Shown here piece by piece: positions 56,942-64,000 of a stretch of 64,000 nt of DNA. Both the position numbers and the translations under genes were made by a program. A model generated the notes under the pieces. It saw nothing but the letters and a program-made list of their open reading frames with translations, was not told the DNA's origin and searched no databases. Positions within the stretch are counted from its first letter, which is position 1. The number at the start of each line of letters is the position of its first letter. Source of the DNA: Archangium sp. (GTDB lineage: Bacteria; Myxococcota; Myxococcia; Myxococcales; Myxococcaceae); assembly GCA_030681645.1 (NCBI GenBank), contig JAUXRX010000029.1, positions 62,001-126,000 on the forward strand. The letters run 5' to 3'.

Positions 56942-58510
56942 GTGGACAGAGGCATCAGGGCTAGGCTCGGGCTCGTGCTCGGGAATGTCGCCAGGGTTGC
57001 TGCGTGCGCAGTGGTTCTGACCTTCCCTTTCTCCGCCAGGGCGCAGACCACGGTGGCCAGCAGCGTGCGCAAGCCCGGCTGGTCAGACGACAAGGCGCAG
57101 GTCCGGCTCCACTACGGGCTCGCCTTCCGCAGCGGGGCCGAGACCGACTCGGGCCCGGGCCTGAGCTATTCGGGCTTCAGCCCCAACGATCTGGCCTTCA
57201 CCGGGTGGGTCTGGCTGCTCCTGGGCGATCACCTCGGCCTCACCGCGGGCCTGCAGCGCGAGGCCTTCAGCCTGCTCGACAACGGCACCAACGTCACCTC
57301 GGGGTCGCTGATGCGGGTGAACGTCGGGCCCACCGGCCGGGTGCGCCTGGGGCCGGTGCGCCTGGAGGCCGCCGCCTCGTACACCCTCCAGCAGCTGCCC
57401 GTGTTCGGCACCGTCGACACCCCGGCTTTTTCCACCGTGCAGCGGCACGGGGTGTTGCTGGCGGCCCGCGGGCTGGTCGATCTCGGCCCGGTCACCCTCG
57501 AGGGGCGCTTCGAGTACCCCCTGGGCCTCGCCAACCTCGGCCGAACCGTCAGCTCCCGGGGCCTGGGGGTGGGCGGCGGGCTGCGGGTGCAGCTCTTCCG
57601 CACCGGGCCCCTCAAGTGGGGCGTGCTGGCAGAGGCGCTGTGGCACAGCGACTCGATGACCACCACCGACGCCTCGACGCCGCTGACCACCTCCCAGAGC
57701 GTGGTGCGGGCCGGTCTCGCCCTCGACCTGCAGTGGAAGGACCCGAAGCTGGAAGAGGAAGCCCGCACCGGCTCGCTCAAGATCCTCGTGCGCGGTGAGC
57801 AGGGCCCGCTGGCAGGCGTGGCGGTGGCGGTGAGCGGTGGCCCCTCGCGGCGCGACCTGGTGACCGGCCCCGACGGTACGGCGATCGCCGAGCTGGAGCC
57901 GGGCGAGCTGATCGCCGCGGCGTCCCTCGCCGGTTACGAGGCGGCGGAATCGCGCGTGAGCCTGGGCGTGGGCGACGAGCGCTCGGTCGAGCTGCTGCTC
58001 AGCAGGGAAAAGCCGAAGTCCGGTGGCCTGTCGATCAAGGTGGTGTCGTTCGAGGGCGCCACGCCGGTAGCCGCGACCATCGAGCTCGACGGCAGGGCCA
58101 CGCCGACCAGCCCGGCCGGCGCGCTCGCGCTCGAGGGCCTGGCCCCCGGCCCGCTCTCGGTGAAGGTGACCGCGCCCGGCTTCAACCCCGGCGAAGAGGC
58201 CGCGTCGATCGTCGCGGGCAGGGTGAGCGAGCTCACCGTGACCCTGGTGCCCGAGAAGAAGCGCGTGCCCGCGACCCTCCGTGGCCAGGTGCGCAGCGCC
58301 CGGGGCGGCAAGCCCGTGGTGGCCCAGCTCGAGATCCGCGAGCTCAAGCAGACCATCGCCGCCGACGAGGGCGGGGCCTTCTCGGTGCAGATCGCCGGCG
58401 GCAAGTACACCGTGCGCATCACCGCCACCGGGTTCGTCACCCAGACCAAGACGGTCACGGTGCGCGACGGCGACCAGGCCATCTTCAACGTGGATCTCGC
58501 ACCGAAGTGA
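56942..58510 (+). CDS. Outer-membrane barrel with PEGA-like/carboxypeptidase-like repeats
   Basis: From GTG 56942 the product has 522 residues (GTG 56975 also possible) with a signal peptide cut near SARAQ. Residues 45-270 are barrel-like strands (VRLHYGLAFRSGAE, LGDHLGLTAGLQREAF, VVRAGLALDLQWK). The C-terminal half has three Ig-like units with the pattern PVAATIELDG...LAPGPLSVKVTAPGFNPG, typical of PEGA/CarboxypepD_reg domains. It is divergent from mglB. Its stop overlaps the next gene at GTGA. It may be an outer-membrane component that works with FecR and kinase. Confidence 0.62.
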   Translation: MDRGIRARLGLVLGNVARVAACAVVLTFPFSARAQTTVASSVRKPGWSDDKAQVRLHYGLAFRSGAETDSGPGLSYSGFSPNDLAFTGWVWLLLGDHLGLTAGLQREAFSLLDNGTNVTSGSLMRVNVGPTGRVRLGPVRLEAAASYTLQQLPVFGTVDTPAFSTVQRHGVLLAARGLVDLGPVTLEGRFEYPLGLANLGRTVSSRGLGVGGGLRVQLFRTGPLKWGVLAEALWHSDSMTTTDASTPLTTSQSVVRAGLALDLQWKDPKLEEEARTGSLKILVRGEQGPLAGVAVAVSGGPSRRDLVTGPDGTAIAELEPGELIAAASLAGYEAAESRVSLGVGDERSVELLLSREKPKSGGLSIKVVSFEGATPVAATIELDGRATPTSPAGALALEGLAPGPLSVKVTAPGFNPGEEAASIVAGRVSELTVTLVPEKKRVPATLRGQVRSARGGKPVVAQLEIRELKQTIAADEGGAFSVQIAGGKYTVRITATGFVTQTKTVTVRDGDQAIFNVDLAPK

Positions 58511-60453
58511 GCCCCGCCCGCAGAGCCCTGCTCGGCTGTGCCCTGCTGGCGCTGTCAGCCTGCGGTGGAGACCCACCGAAGCCGGTGGCCCCCGCGGTCG
58601 ACGCCGGGGCGATGGTGCCGGTCGCGCCGAAGCAGAAGAGCCTGGGGCAGCTCGAGGCCCCGCAGGGCACCGTCACGCTCGAGCGCGGGGGCCAGCAGCG
58701 CCCGGCCGCCGCCGAGCCCCTCTACCCCGGTGACGTGATCGAGACCGGCGAAGACGGCTCGGCCCAGCTCCGCTTCTCGGGTGATCGCGTGGTCGAGCTG
58801 GGCGCCGACGGCCGCTTCGAGCTCGACCTCGACGGCACGGGGGTGATGCTGAACGTGGCCCGAGGCCTGGTGCTGACGCGGGTGAAGGCCACGCCGGGCA
58901 ATGAAGAGGGTGACGTGCTGCTCACCATCTCCACCCCGTTCGGCCTGACGCGCATCGGCGCCGCCGAGCTCTCGATGAAGGTCGACGAGTCGTCGGCCGA
59001 CGTCGACGTGAAGCTGGGGGAGATCGAGCTGGTCTCGAAGTCGGGCGAAGTGACGAAGGTCGGGGCGGGGAAGAAGGGCCTGCTGGGCGCGGCGCGCGAG
59101 CTGCCGGAAATCGCGCTCACGGTCGTCACGTCCACGGGCAGGGGTGAGCTCAAGGCGAAGAACGCGAAGGCCTTCGTGGCCATGAACCCGAAGAAGCCGC
59201 CGGCGCTGAAGCCAGGCGACGTGGTGCGGGTCAAGGAAGGCAAGCTGAGCCTCGCGCCCGAGGGCTCGTCCACGCGGTTGGCGTTGCTCAAGGGCGCCGA
59301 GGTGGGCATCGTGGAGAGCCGCAGGGGCCCGGGCCGGGAAGCCACCGCGCTCGACGTGAAGAAGGGCGAGCTCGAGGTGTCCGCGCCGAAGGGCCAGTCG
59401 ACGCGCGTGGCGGTGGCGGGCGGCATCACCCTGGTCAGCGATCTGGGCGGGCAGTATTCGCTGCGCCGCACCGGCTCGGGCTTCGACGTCGACGCGCTCG
59501 CCGGTGACGTGACCATCGAGCGGGAAGGGCAGGCCCCGACCGTGGTGCAGGGCGGCCAGTCGGCCCGCATTCCGCTCAAGGGCGGCGCGCCGGCGGTGAA
59601 GGCCGCCACCCGCGAGGGCGTGGTGCTGCCGTCGCGCGCGGGGCTGCGCGTGTACCACCAGTCACTCAAGCAGGTGTCGTTGAGCTGGGACGACGCGGGC
59701 GCCGAGAACGAGACGTGGCGGGTGCAGGTCGCCACTGATCCCTCCTTCACCAACCTCGTTCGCGACGGCGTGGTCCACGACAACTTCCTCACCGTGCCCG
59801 TGCCGCCGAAGGGCGCCTGGTACTGGAAGGTCTTCAAGGGCGACGTGGAGCACGCGAAGGGCGCCGCCTCGTTCGCGCCCGAGCCCCGCTCGCAAGACCT
59901 GTCGCGCCTCAAGAACGTGGTGCCCGAGGGCGCCGAGACCACCACCATCTTCTTCCAGGACAAGGACAAGCCGCCCGTCGTCACCTTCAGCTGGGGCAAG
60001 GACGACGCCGCCGCGAAGTACGCGGTGAAGGTCTACCGCGAGGGCCAGCTGGGCACGCCCGTGGCCGAGCGCGCGGTGAGCGAGCTCTCGGTGTCGCTGC
60101 CCGAGAACACGCTGCTCGAGGGCAAGTACCTCTGGTCGGTCACGCCGCTCGACGCGAAGGGTGGCGAGCTCAAGGGCGGGCGCATGAACAAGCTCCACCT
60201 GGTGTTCGACAACGCGGTCGCGGCGCTTTCGATCAAGTCGCCGCGCAACGGAGACCCCGGCGGCAGGTCGGTCAACGCCTCGGGCGTGGCGCCGGTGGGC
60301 AGCAAGCTCTTCATCAACGGCAAGAGCGTGCCGCTCGACGCGCAGGCGCGCTTCGACACCACGGTGAGCCCGGCGGCGGGCGGACGGATCGTCTTCCGGC
60401 TGCTGCACGGCGGCGCCGAGATCTACACCGTGCGTACAGTGAGGAGCCGGTGA
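58507..60453 (+). CDS. FecR-domain lipoprotein
   Basis: The 648-residue protein starts with GTG and the signal LLGCALLALSACGG (lipobox LSAC). FecR-like segments (VTLERGGQQRPAAAEPLYPG, DVIETGEDGSAQLRFSGDRV, NVARGLVLTRVKA) are followed by a second such region (about 215-370) and beta-rich FN3-like domains (LSWDDAGAENETWRVQVA, VVTFSWGKDDAAAKYAVKVY). The lipoprotein is extracytoplasmic. FecR domains transduce surface signals; coupling by 4-base overlaps with a barrel and a kinase suggests a signalling unit. Confidence 0.78.
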   Translation: MSPARRALLGCALLALSACGGDPPKPVAPAVDAGAMVPVAPKQKSLGQLEAPQGTVTLERGGQQRPAAAEPLYPGDVIETGEDGSAQLRFSGDRVVELGADGRFELDLDGTGVMLNVARGLVLTRVKATPGNEEGDVLLTISTPFGLTRIGAAELSMKVDESSADVDVKLGEIELVSKSGEVTKVGAGKKGLLGAARELPEIALTVVTSTGRGELKAKNAKAFVAMNPKKPPALKPGDVVRVKEGKLSLAPEGSSTRLALLKGAEVGIVESRRGPGREATALDVKKGELEVSAPKGQSTRVAVAGGITLVSDLGGQYSLRRTGSGFDVDALAGDVTIEREGQAPTVVQGGQSARIPLKGGAPAVKAATREGVVLPSRAGLRVYHQSLKQVSLSWDDAGAENETWRVQVATDPSFTNLVRDGVVHDNFLTVPVPPKGAWYWKVFKGDVEHAKGAASFAPEPRSQDLSRLKNVVPEGAETTTIFFQDKDKPPVVTFSWGKDDAAAKYAVKVYREGQLGTPVAERAVSELSVSLPENTLLEGKYLWSVTPLDAKGGELKGGRMNKLHLVFDNAVAALSIKSPRNGDPGGRSVNASGVAPVGSKLFINGKSVPLDAQARFDTTVSPAAGGRIVFRLLHGGAEIYTVRTVRSR

Positions 60454-62135
60454 CCGGGAACGACCCGCGGCCCAGCAACCCTGAAGCCCGCCTGGCCATC
60501 GGCGAGATGGCCGTGAAGGCCTACGGCAACTACTTCCTGATCAAGAAGCTCGCCGAGGGCGGGATGGCCGAGATCTTCCTCGCCAAGCAGCTGGGCGTGG
60601 AGGGCTTCGAGAAGAACGTGGTGATCAAGCGCATGCTGCCGCACCTCTCGGCGGCGTCCGACTTCGTCAGCATGTTCCTCGACGAGGCGCGGCTGGCGGC
60701 GTCGCTCACCCACTCGAACATCGTGCAGATCAGCGACCTCGGCATGGCCGACGGCTGCTACTTCATCTGCATGGAGTACCTGGCGGGGGAAGACCTCGCC
60801 ACGGTGCTGCGCACGGCCAAGCGGCGCGGCGAGCAGGCGCCGGTGAACATCGTGCTGCGCATTCTCACCGAGGCGGCGATCGGCCTGCACTTCGCGCACG
60901 AGGCGGTCGACCCGAAGGGCGAGCCGATGCGCCTGGTGCACCGCGACATCTCTCCCTCGAACATCTTCATCACCTACGGCGGCCAGGTGAAGGTGCTCGA
61001 CTTCGGCATCGCCAAGGCCGAGTCGCGCATCACCTCGACGGGCGCGGGCGTGGTCAAGGGCAAGTACCAGTACATGTCGCCCGAGCAGGCGCGCGGCGAT
61101 TCGATCGATCGGCGCAGCGACATCTTCTCGCTGGGCGTCTCGCTGTACGAGGCCCTCACCGGGGTGCGGCCCTTCGCGCGCGACAGCGATCTCGCGGTGC
61201 TCAAGGCGGTGCTGGGCGGCGAGTACCAGCCGGTGCGCGCCCTGCGGCCCGATCTCCCCCTCGAGGTCGAGCAGATCGTCAACAAGGCGATGGCCCAGGA
61301 GCCGGAGTACCGCTACCCCACCGCGCTCGCCTTCGCGCAGGAGATCGAGCGCTACGTGGGCGCGACCACCTCGGCGTCGGGTGGGCAGGCGTTGACGACG
61401 TTCATGACCGGGTTCTTCGGCCCCGAGCGGGTGAAGTCGAAGATGCGCATCGAGTCGCTCGACGAGCTCGCCAAGCGCGGCGTCGACATACCCGGCCGCA
61501 CCAACCCGCTCTCGCCCAGGACGGCGGTGGGCGAGGCGCAGTTCGACATTCAGGAGAAGACCAACGCCATCGGCGCGCCGCTGACGATTCAGACGGCGCA
61601 GCAGTCGCGCAAGCTCAAGTTCTGGATGGCGGCGGCGCTGGTGGCGGGCATCGGCGGCACGGTGGTGGCGACGAAGCTGCTCACGCCCGCGCCGGAGCCG
61701 CTGATCAACACCCCTCCGCCGGTGGTGGTGCCGGTGGTCGACGCGGGCCTTCCCGGGGTGGTGATCGACGCCGGCGCCCCCGAGGTGGACGCGGGGCTGG
61801 TGGTCGATGCGGGCGTGGTGGACGCGGGCGTGGCGGTCAAGGCGCAGCGCCCGGTCTCGCTCACCACCGCCATGGTGCAGAAGGGCATCTCGGCGAACAA
61901 GGGCCGCTTCCAGAAGTGCTTCAAGGACAACAAGCCCGAGCTGCCCGCGGCGCAGGGCACGCTCAAGGTGACCTTCGCCATCGCCAGCAGCGGCAGGGTC
62001 TCGAGCGTGAGCACCGATCTCCAGGGGACGAAGGTGAGCCGGTGCATCGAAGCGGCGGTGCGGGGCATGGTGTTCCCGCGGCACGTCGATCTCGAGGTGC
62101 GGGTGCCGATCGCGCTGAGCTGGGACGTTCGCTGA
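60450..62135 (+). CDS. Ser/Thr protein kinase fused to a TonB-C/AgmX-like domain
   Basis: The 561-residue protein starts with GTG. Kinase domain (about 25-310): KKLAEGGMAEIFLAKQLG, VVIKRML (Lys), LVHRDISPSNIFIT (catalytic), VLDFGIAKAES (DFG), MSPEQARGD. A membrane helix (about 390-410) and a linker with repeated VVDAGVVDAG units follow. The end has QKGISANKGRFQKCFKDNKP, LKVTFAIASSGRVSSVSTDL and CIEAAVRGMVFPR, an AgmX/PglI/TonB-C-like domain as in motility proteins. It ends the three-gene operon with barrel and FecR genes. Confidence 0.85.
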   Translation: MTGNDPRPSNPEARLAIGEMAVKAYGNYFLIKKLAEGGMAEIFLAKQLGVEGFEKNVVIKRMLPHLSAASDFVSMFLDEARLAASLTHSNIVQISDLGMADGCYFICMEYLAGEDLATVLRTAKRRGEQAPVNIVLRILTEAAIGLHFAHEAVDPKGEPMRLVHRDISPSNIFITYGGQVKVLDFGIAKAESRITSTGAGVVKGKYQYMSPEQARGDSIDRRSDIFSLGVSLYEALTGVRPFARDSDLAVLKAVLGGEYQPVRALRPDLPLEVEQIVNKAMAQEPEYRYPTALAFAQEIERYVGATTSASGGQALTTFMTGFFGPERVKSKMRIESLDELAKRGVDIPGRTNPLSPRTAVGEAQFDIQEKTNAIGAPLTIQTAQQSRKLKFWMAAALVAGIGGTVVATKLLTPAPEPLINTPPPVVVPVVDAGLPGVVIDAGAPEVDAGLVVDAGVVDAGVAVKAQRPVSLTTAMVQKGISANKGRFQKCFKDNKPELPAAQGTLKVTFAIASSGRVSSVSTDLQGTKVSRCIEAAVRGMVFPRHVDLEVRVPIALSWDVR

Positions 62136-62159
62136 TCGGCGTTCGGCCCCTCACCCCAG

Positions 62160-62186
62160 CCCTCTCCCCGCTCCGCAGGGAGAGGG
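62160..62186. repeat. REP-like palindrome between convergent kinase and recR
   Basis: CCCTCTCCC (62160-62168), a 9-base centre, GGGAGAGGG (62178-62186). Same arms as the element at 36826-36851 with a different loop. It lies between two converging genes and probably ends transcription from both sides. Confidence 0.7.
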
Positions 62187-62196
62187 AGACAGGAGG

Positions 62197-62799
62197 CTAC
62201 AGATCGCGGCGCGACGCGAGCGCGCGGGCGAGCGTGGCCTGATCGGCGTATTCGAGATCGCCGCCCATCGGAATGCCCTGGGCCAGGCGCGAGACCTTCA
62301 CCCCGATCGGCTTGAGCAGGCGCGTCAGGTACAGCGCGGTGGCCTCGCCTTCGACGTCGGGGTTGGTGGCGACGATCACCTCTTCGATGGGCGTGTCCTG
62401 CAGCCGGAGGATCAGGTCGCGAATGCGCAGCTGTTCGGGGCCCACGCCCTCGAGGGGGGAGAGCACGCCGTGGAGCACGTGGTAGCGGCCCTTGAACTCG
62501 CGGGTGCGCTCGATGGCCAGCTCGTCGGCGATGCCTTCCACCACGCAGACGATCTTGTCGTCGCGGCGGGGATCGTTGCAGAACCCGCAGTAGGTGCCCT
62601 CGGGCCCGTCGTGCAGGCTGAAGCAGCGCCCGCACAGCTTCACCTTCTCGACCACCTCGGTGAGGGCCGAGGCGAGCCCGCGCGCGTACTCAGGCGGGGA
62701 GCGGAGGATGTGGAAGGCGAGCCGCTGCGCGGTCTTCTCCCCGATGCCGGGCAGCTTCGCGAGCTGCGCCACGAGCCGGTTGATGGCGTCGGGCGTCAT
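62197..62799 (-). CDS. recR: Recombination mediator RecR
   Basis: The ATG at 62799 gives 200 residues, the usual RecR length. NRLVAQLAKLPGIGEKTAQR (HhH), KLCGRCFSLHDGPEGTYCGFC (zinc finger, four Cys), VCVVEGIADELAIERTREF and EEVIVATNPDVEGEATALYL (Toprim, with the acidic VATNPDxEGE motif), and GGDLEYADQATLARAL (C-terminal Walker B-like). RecR works with RecO to load RecA on gapped DNA. It lies 6 bases after the ybaB stop, and the dnaX-ybaB-recR order is widespread. Confidence 0.96.
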   Translation of the reverse strand: MTPDAINRLVAQLAKLPGIGEKTAQRLAFHILRSPPEYARGLASALTEVVEKVKLCGRCFSLHDGPEGTYCGFCNDPRRDDKIVCVVEGIADELAIERTREFKGRYHVLHGVLSPLEGVGPEQLRIRDLILRLQDTPIEEVIVATNPDVEGEATALYLTRLLKPIGVKVSRLAQGIPMGGDLEYADQATLARALASRRDL

Positions 62800-62804
62800 C
62801 TGAC

Positions 62805-63122
62805 TCAGGTGATCCCGGGGATCTTGATGCCGCCGGACACCTTGCCCAGCTCGGCCTGCATGTGGGCCTTGCTGTCGGCGAGGGCCGCGTTGACCGTGGC
62901 GATGATCAGATCTTCGAGCATGGCGATGTCGTTGGGGTCGACGGCCGCGGGGGCGAGCTTGATGCTCTTCACTTCCTGGGAGCAGCTCACCTTCACGGTG
63001 ATCAGATCGTTCGCCGACTTCTTCTCGACGGTCTCCTCGGCGAGCTCCTGCTTTCGCTTCTCGATCTTCTCGGTGAGCTTGTTCGCCTGTCGGATGAAGT
63101 AGTTGAGGTCGACGCCGGGCAT
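62805..63122 (-). CDS. ybaB: YbaB/EbfC-family nucleoid protein
   Basis: The ATG at 63122 (MPGVDLNYFIRQANKLTEKI) gives 105 residues, typical for the family. KIEKRKQELAEETVEKKSAN is the first helix of the tweezer-like dimer, VKVSCSQEVKSIKLAP the central strands, and DIAMLEDLIIATVNAAL the second helix. It binds DNA and associates with nucleoid. The usual N-terminal region of Met is short. Its position between dnaX and recR is the classic one. Confidence 0.92.
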   Translation of the reverse strand: MPGVDLNYFIRQANKLTEKIEKRKQELAEETVEKKSANDLITVKVSCSQEVKSIKLAPAAVDPNDIAMLEDLIIATVNAALADSKAHMQAELGKVSGGIKIPGIT

Positions 63123-63162
63123 GGGTGCTCCAGGGTAAGAAAGAGGACGGGTCTGTACCACT

Positions 63163-63233
63163 GAACACGGTTGCTGTGATCACCGTCCCGTCGCCAGCGG
63201 CATGAGGCAAAGACGCTCACCGCAACCGTGTTC
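63163..63233. repeat. 12-bp inverted repeat between dnaX and ybaB
   Basis: GAACACGGTTGC (63163-63174) and GCAACCGTGTTC (63222-63233) are a perfect inverted pair with a 47-base loop. The right arm ends 3 bases before the dnaX stop region (gene ends at 63236). It could be an attenuator or processing stem in the dnaX-ybaB-recR transcript. Confidence 0.6.
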
Positions 63234-63235
63234 GG

Positions 63236-64000
63236 TTAATCGACCGACGGGCCCGCGTCACCCTCGTCAGGGGTCGCGGCCGCGGCGGTGGGCGGACGGG
63301 CGACGGGCTCGAGATAGGCGATGTGCTCGAGCGCCCCGCCGAGGTGGCGCAGCACGTTCCGCAGGGCCGGGTGGGCCTTCACCTTGTTCTCGATGCCGCG
63401 CTCGCGGGTGGAGCGATCGGTGGCCTCGACCTCGGCGATGCTCTTCGCCGCGCCCTCGAAGGCCTGCACGCTGGTGTCTTCGACGAGCTTGATGGGGCGG
63501 CCCAGCGACTTCGCCAGCTCGGCCTCGACCATGTTGCGGCTCATGCCGATGACCTGCGACTTGTGGAACGCGGCGTCGGTGGGGAAGGCGATGCGCACGC
63601 CTTCGGGGGTGAAGCCGAGGAAGCGCGCGTACGAGAGCGACTTGCCGTGGCGGGGCGAGGCTTCGCGCACGGCGTCGACCGCGCGCCGCCACTTCTCCTC
63701 GTCGGTGGCAGGGCCCTTCGGGTCGGGGCGGGGTGAACGGAGTTCGGGAGCGGGGAGCTCGGGCTCGTCGGCCTCGTGGAGCTCCTGGGGGGGGCCGCCG
63801 TTCACCCCGAGGGGAGTCGAGGGGCTCGCGGCCTCGGGAAGACACTCGCCCGACGCGCAGCCTTCCGCGCTGCCCTCGGGGGCGAAGAGCTTCACGGTGT
63901 CGCCGGGTCGCTCCTCGCCGCCTGGTCCGCCCCTCGACTCCGCTCGGGGTGAACGGTCCGCCGGGTTGCCGGGTCGCTCCTCGCCGCCTGGTCCGCCCCT
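63236..64000 (-). CDS. dnaX: DNA polymerase III gamma/tau subunit, C-terminal part
   Basis: The frame is open to the window edge, so the N-terminal ATPase part is missing. The first visible 100 or so residues are a linker rich in Gly, Pro, Arg and Glu, followed by EEKWRRAVDAVREASPRHGK and RIAFPTDAAFHKSQVIGMSR, matching the tau C-terminal region that binds the polymerase alpha subunit. The order dnaX-ybaB-recR supports the name. The linker carries duplicated sequence (63902-63934 repeated at 63968-64000) and inverted repeats with a REP-like look. Confidence 0.82.
   Translation of the reverse strand, partial: RGGPGGEERPGNPADRSPRAESRGGPGGEERPGDTVKLFAPEGSAEGCASGECLPEAASPSTPLGVNGGPPQELHEADEPELPAPELRSPRPDPKGPATDEEKWRRAVDAVREASPRHGKSLSYARFLGFTPEGVRIAFPTDAAFHKSQVIGMSRNMVEAELAKSLGRPIKLVEDTSVQAFEGAAKSIAEVEATDRSTRERGIENKVKAHPALRNVLRHLGGALEHIAYLEPVARPPTAAAATPDEGDAGPSVD
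63902..64000. repeat. Direct and inverted repeats inside dnaX linker
   Basis: The 33 bases at 63902-63934 (starting GCCGGGTCGCTCC) recur exactly at 63968-64000, a 66-base period. Between them, CCCCTCGACTCCGCTCGGGG (about 63931-63950) is a near palindrome; the same element occurs inverted at about 63802-63828. The insert stays in frame. Confidence 0.7.

Overview
The window is GC-rich, densely packed DNA from a myxobacterium (Myxococcota). The clearest marker is an mglB-mglA pair (55705-56789) whose products look nearly identical to the Myxococcus polarity GTPase MglA and its roadblock partner MglB. Long TPR envelope proteins, TonB-C/AgmX-like domains, a FecR lipoprotein and a Ser/Thr kinase with a periplasmic tail support this. 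The wzaB/wzpB-like pair plus mglBA resembles the order I remember from M. xanthus (MXAN_1915/1916 and 1925/1926), but I could not check it.

About 1-26.3 kb is the right part of a contractile-tailed prophage (myovirus, PBSX/P2-like order). It holds the end of an XkdF-type prohead protease, a scaffold-like protein, major capsid, head-tail connectors, sheath, tube, chaperone, tape measure, CIS-tube protein, LysM protein, gpD-like hub, gpV-like spike, gp25, baseplate J, a gpI-like protein, a tail fibre and an amidase endolysin. Portal, terminase, integrase and regulators must lie to the left, outside the window. Three lower-GC inserts interrupt the late genes: two antisense genes (8637-9527; 12984-14288, the latter with a HEPN RX4H motif) and one sense gene resembling a PD-(D/E)XK nuclease (22617-23123). 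Two small lipoprotein genes sit among the head-tail genes.

The most striking non-coding signal is a repeated promoter-like motif, GTCCCC-N18/19-CTTTG(C/G/T). It is in every sizeable gap of the late region. In four cases exactly 6 bases separate the right box from an in-frame ATG/GTG with no Shine-Dalgarno sequence, which is the geometry of -35/-10 boxes for leaderless mRNAs.

About 26.3-34.5 kb is cargo. A cluster of small proteins, an amidoligase and two gamma-glutamylcyclotransferase/AIG2-like proteins sits behind two copies of one leader sequence. Next, on the minus strand, is a TerY-P-type triad (VWA, PP2C phosphatase, HhH membrane kinase) overlapping a GNAT acetyltransferase. A tRNA-Asn (34917-34989) marks the probable edge of the accessory region.

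From 35 to 64 kb the genes are chromosomal: HD hydrolase, RsmB-like methyltransferase, LD-carboxypeptidase, serine hydrolase, Mpl, a TlpA-like lipoprotein and an inositol monophosphatase; then a polysaccharide export pair; then a long minus-strand envelope/motility cluster ending with mglA and mglB; then a divergent barrel-FecR-kinase operon; finally recR, ybaB and the 3' part of dnaX. Convergent junctions carry REP-like palindromes.
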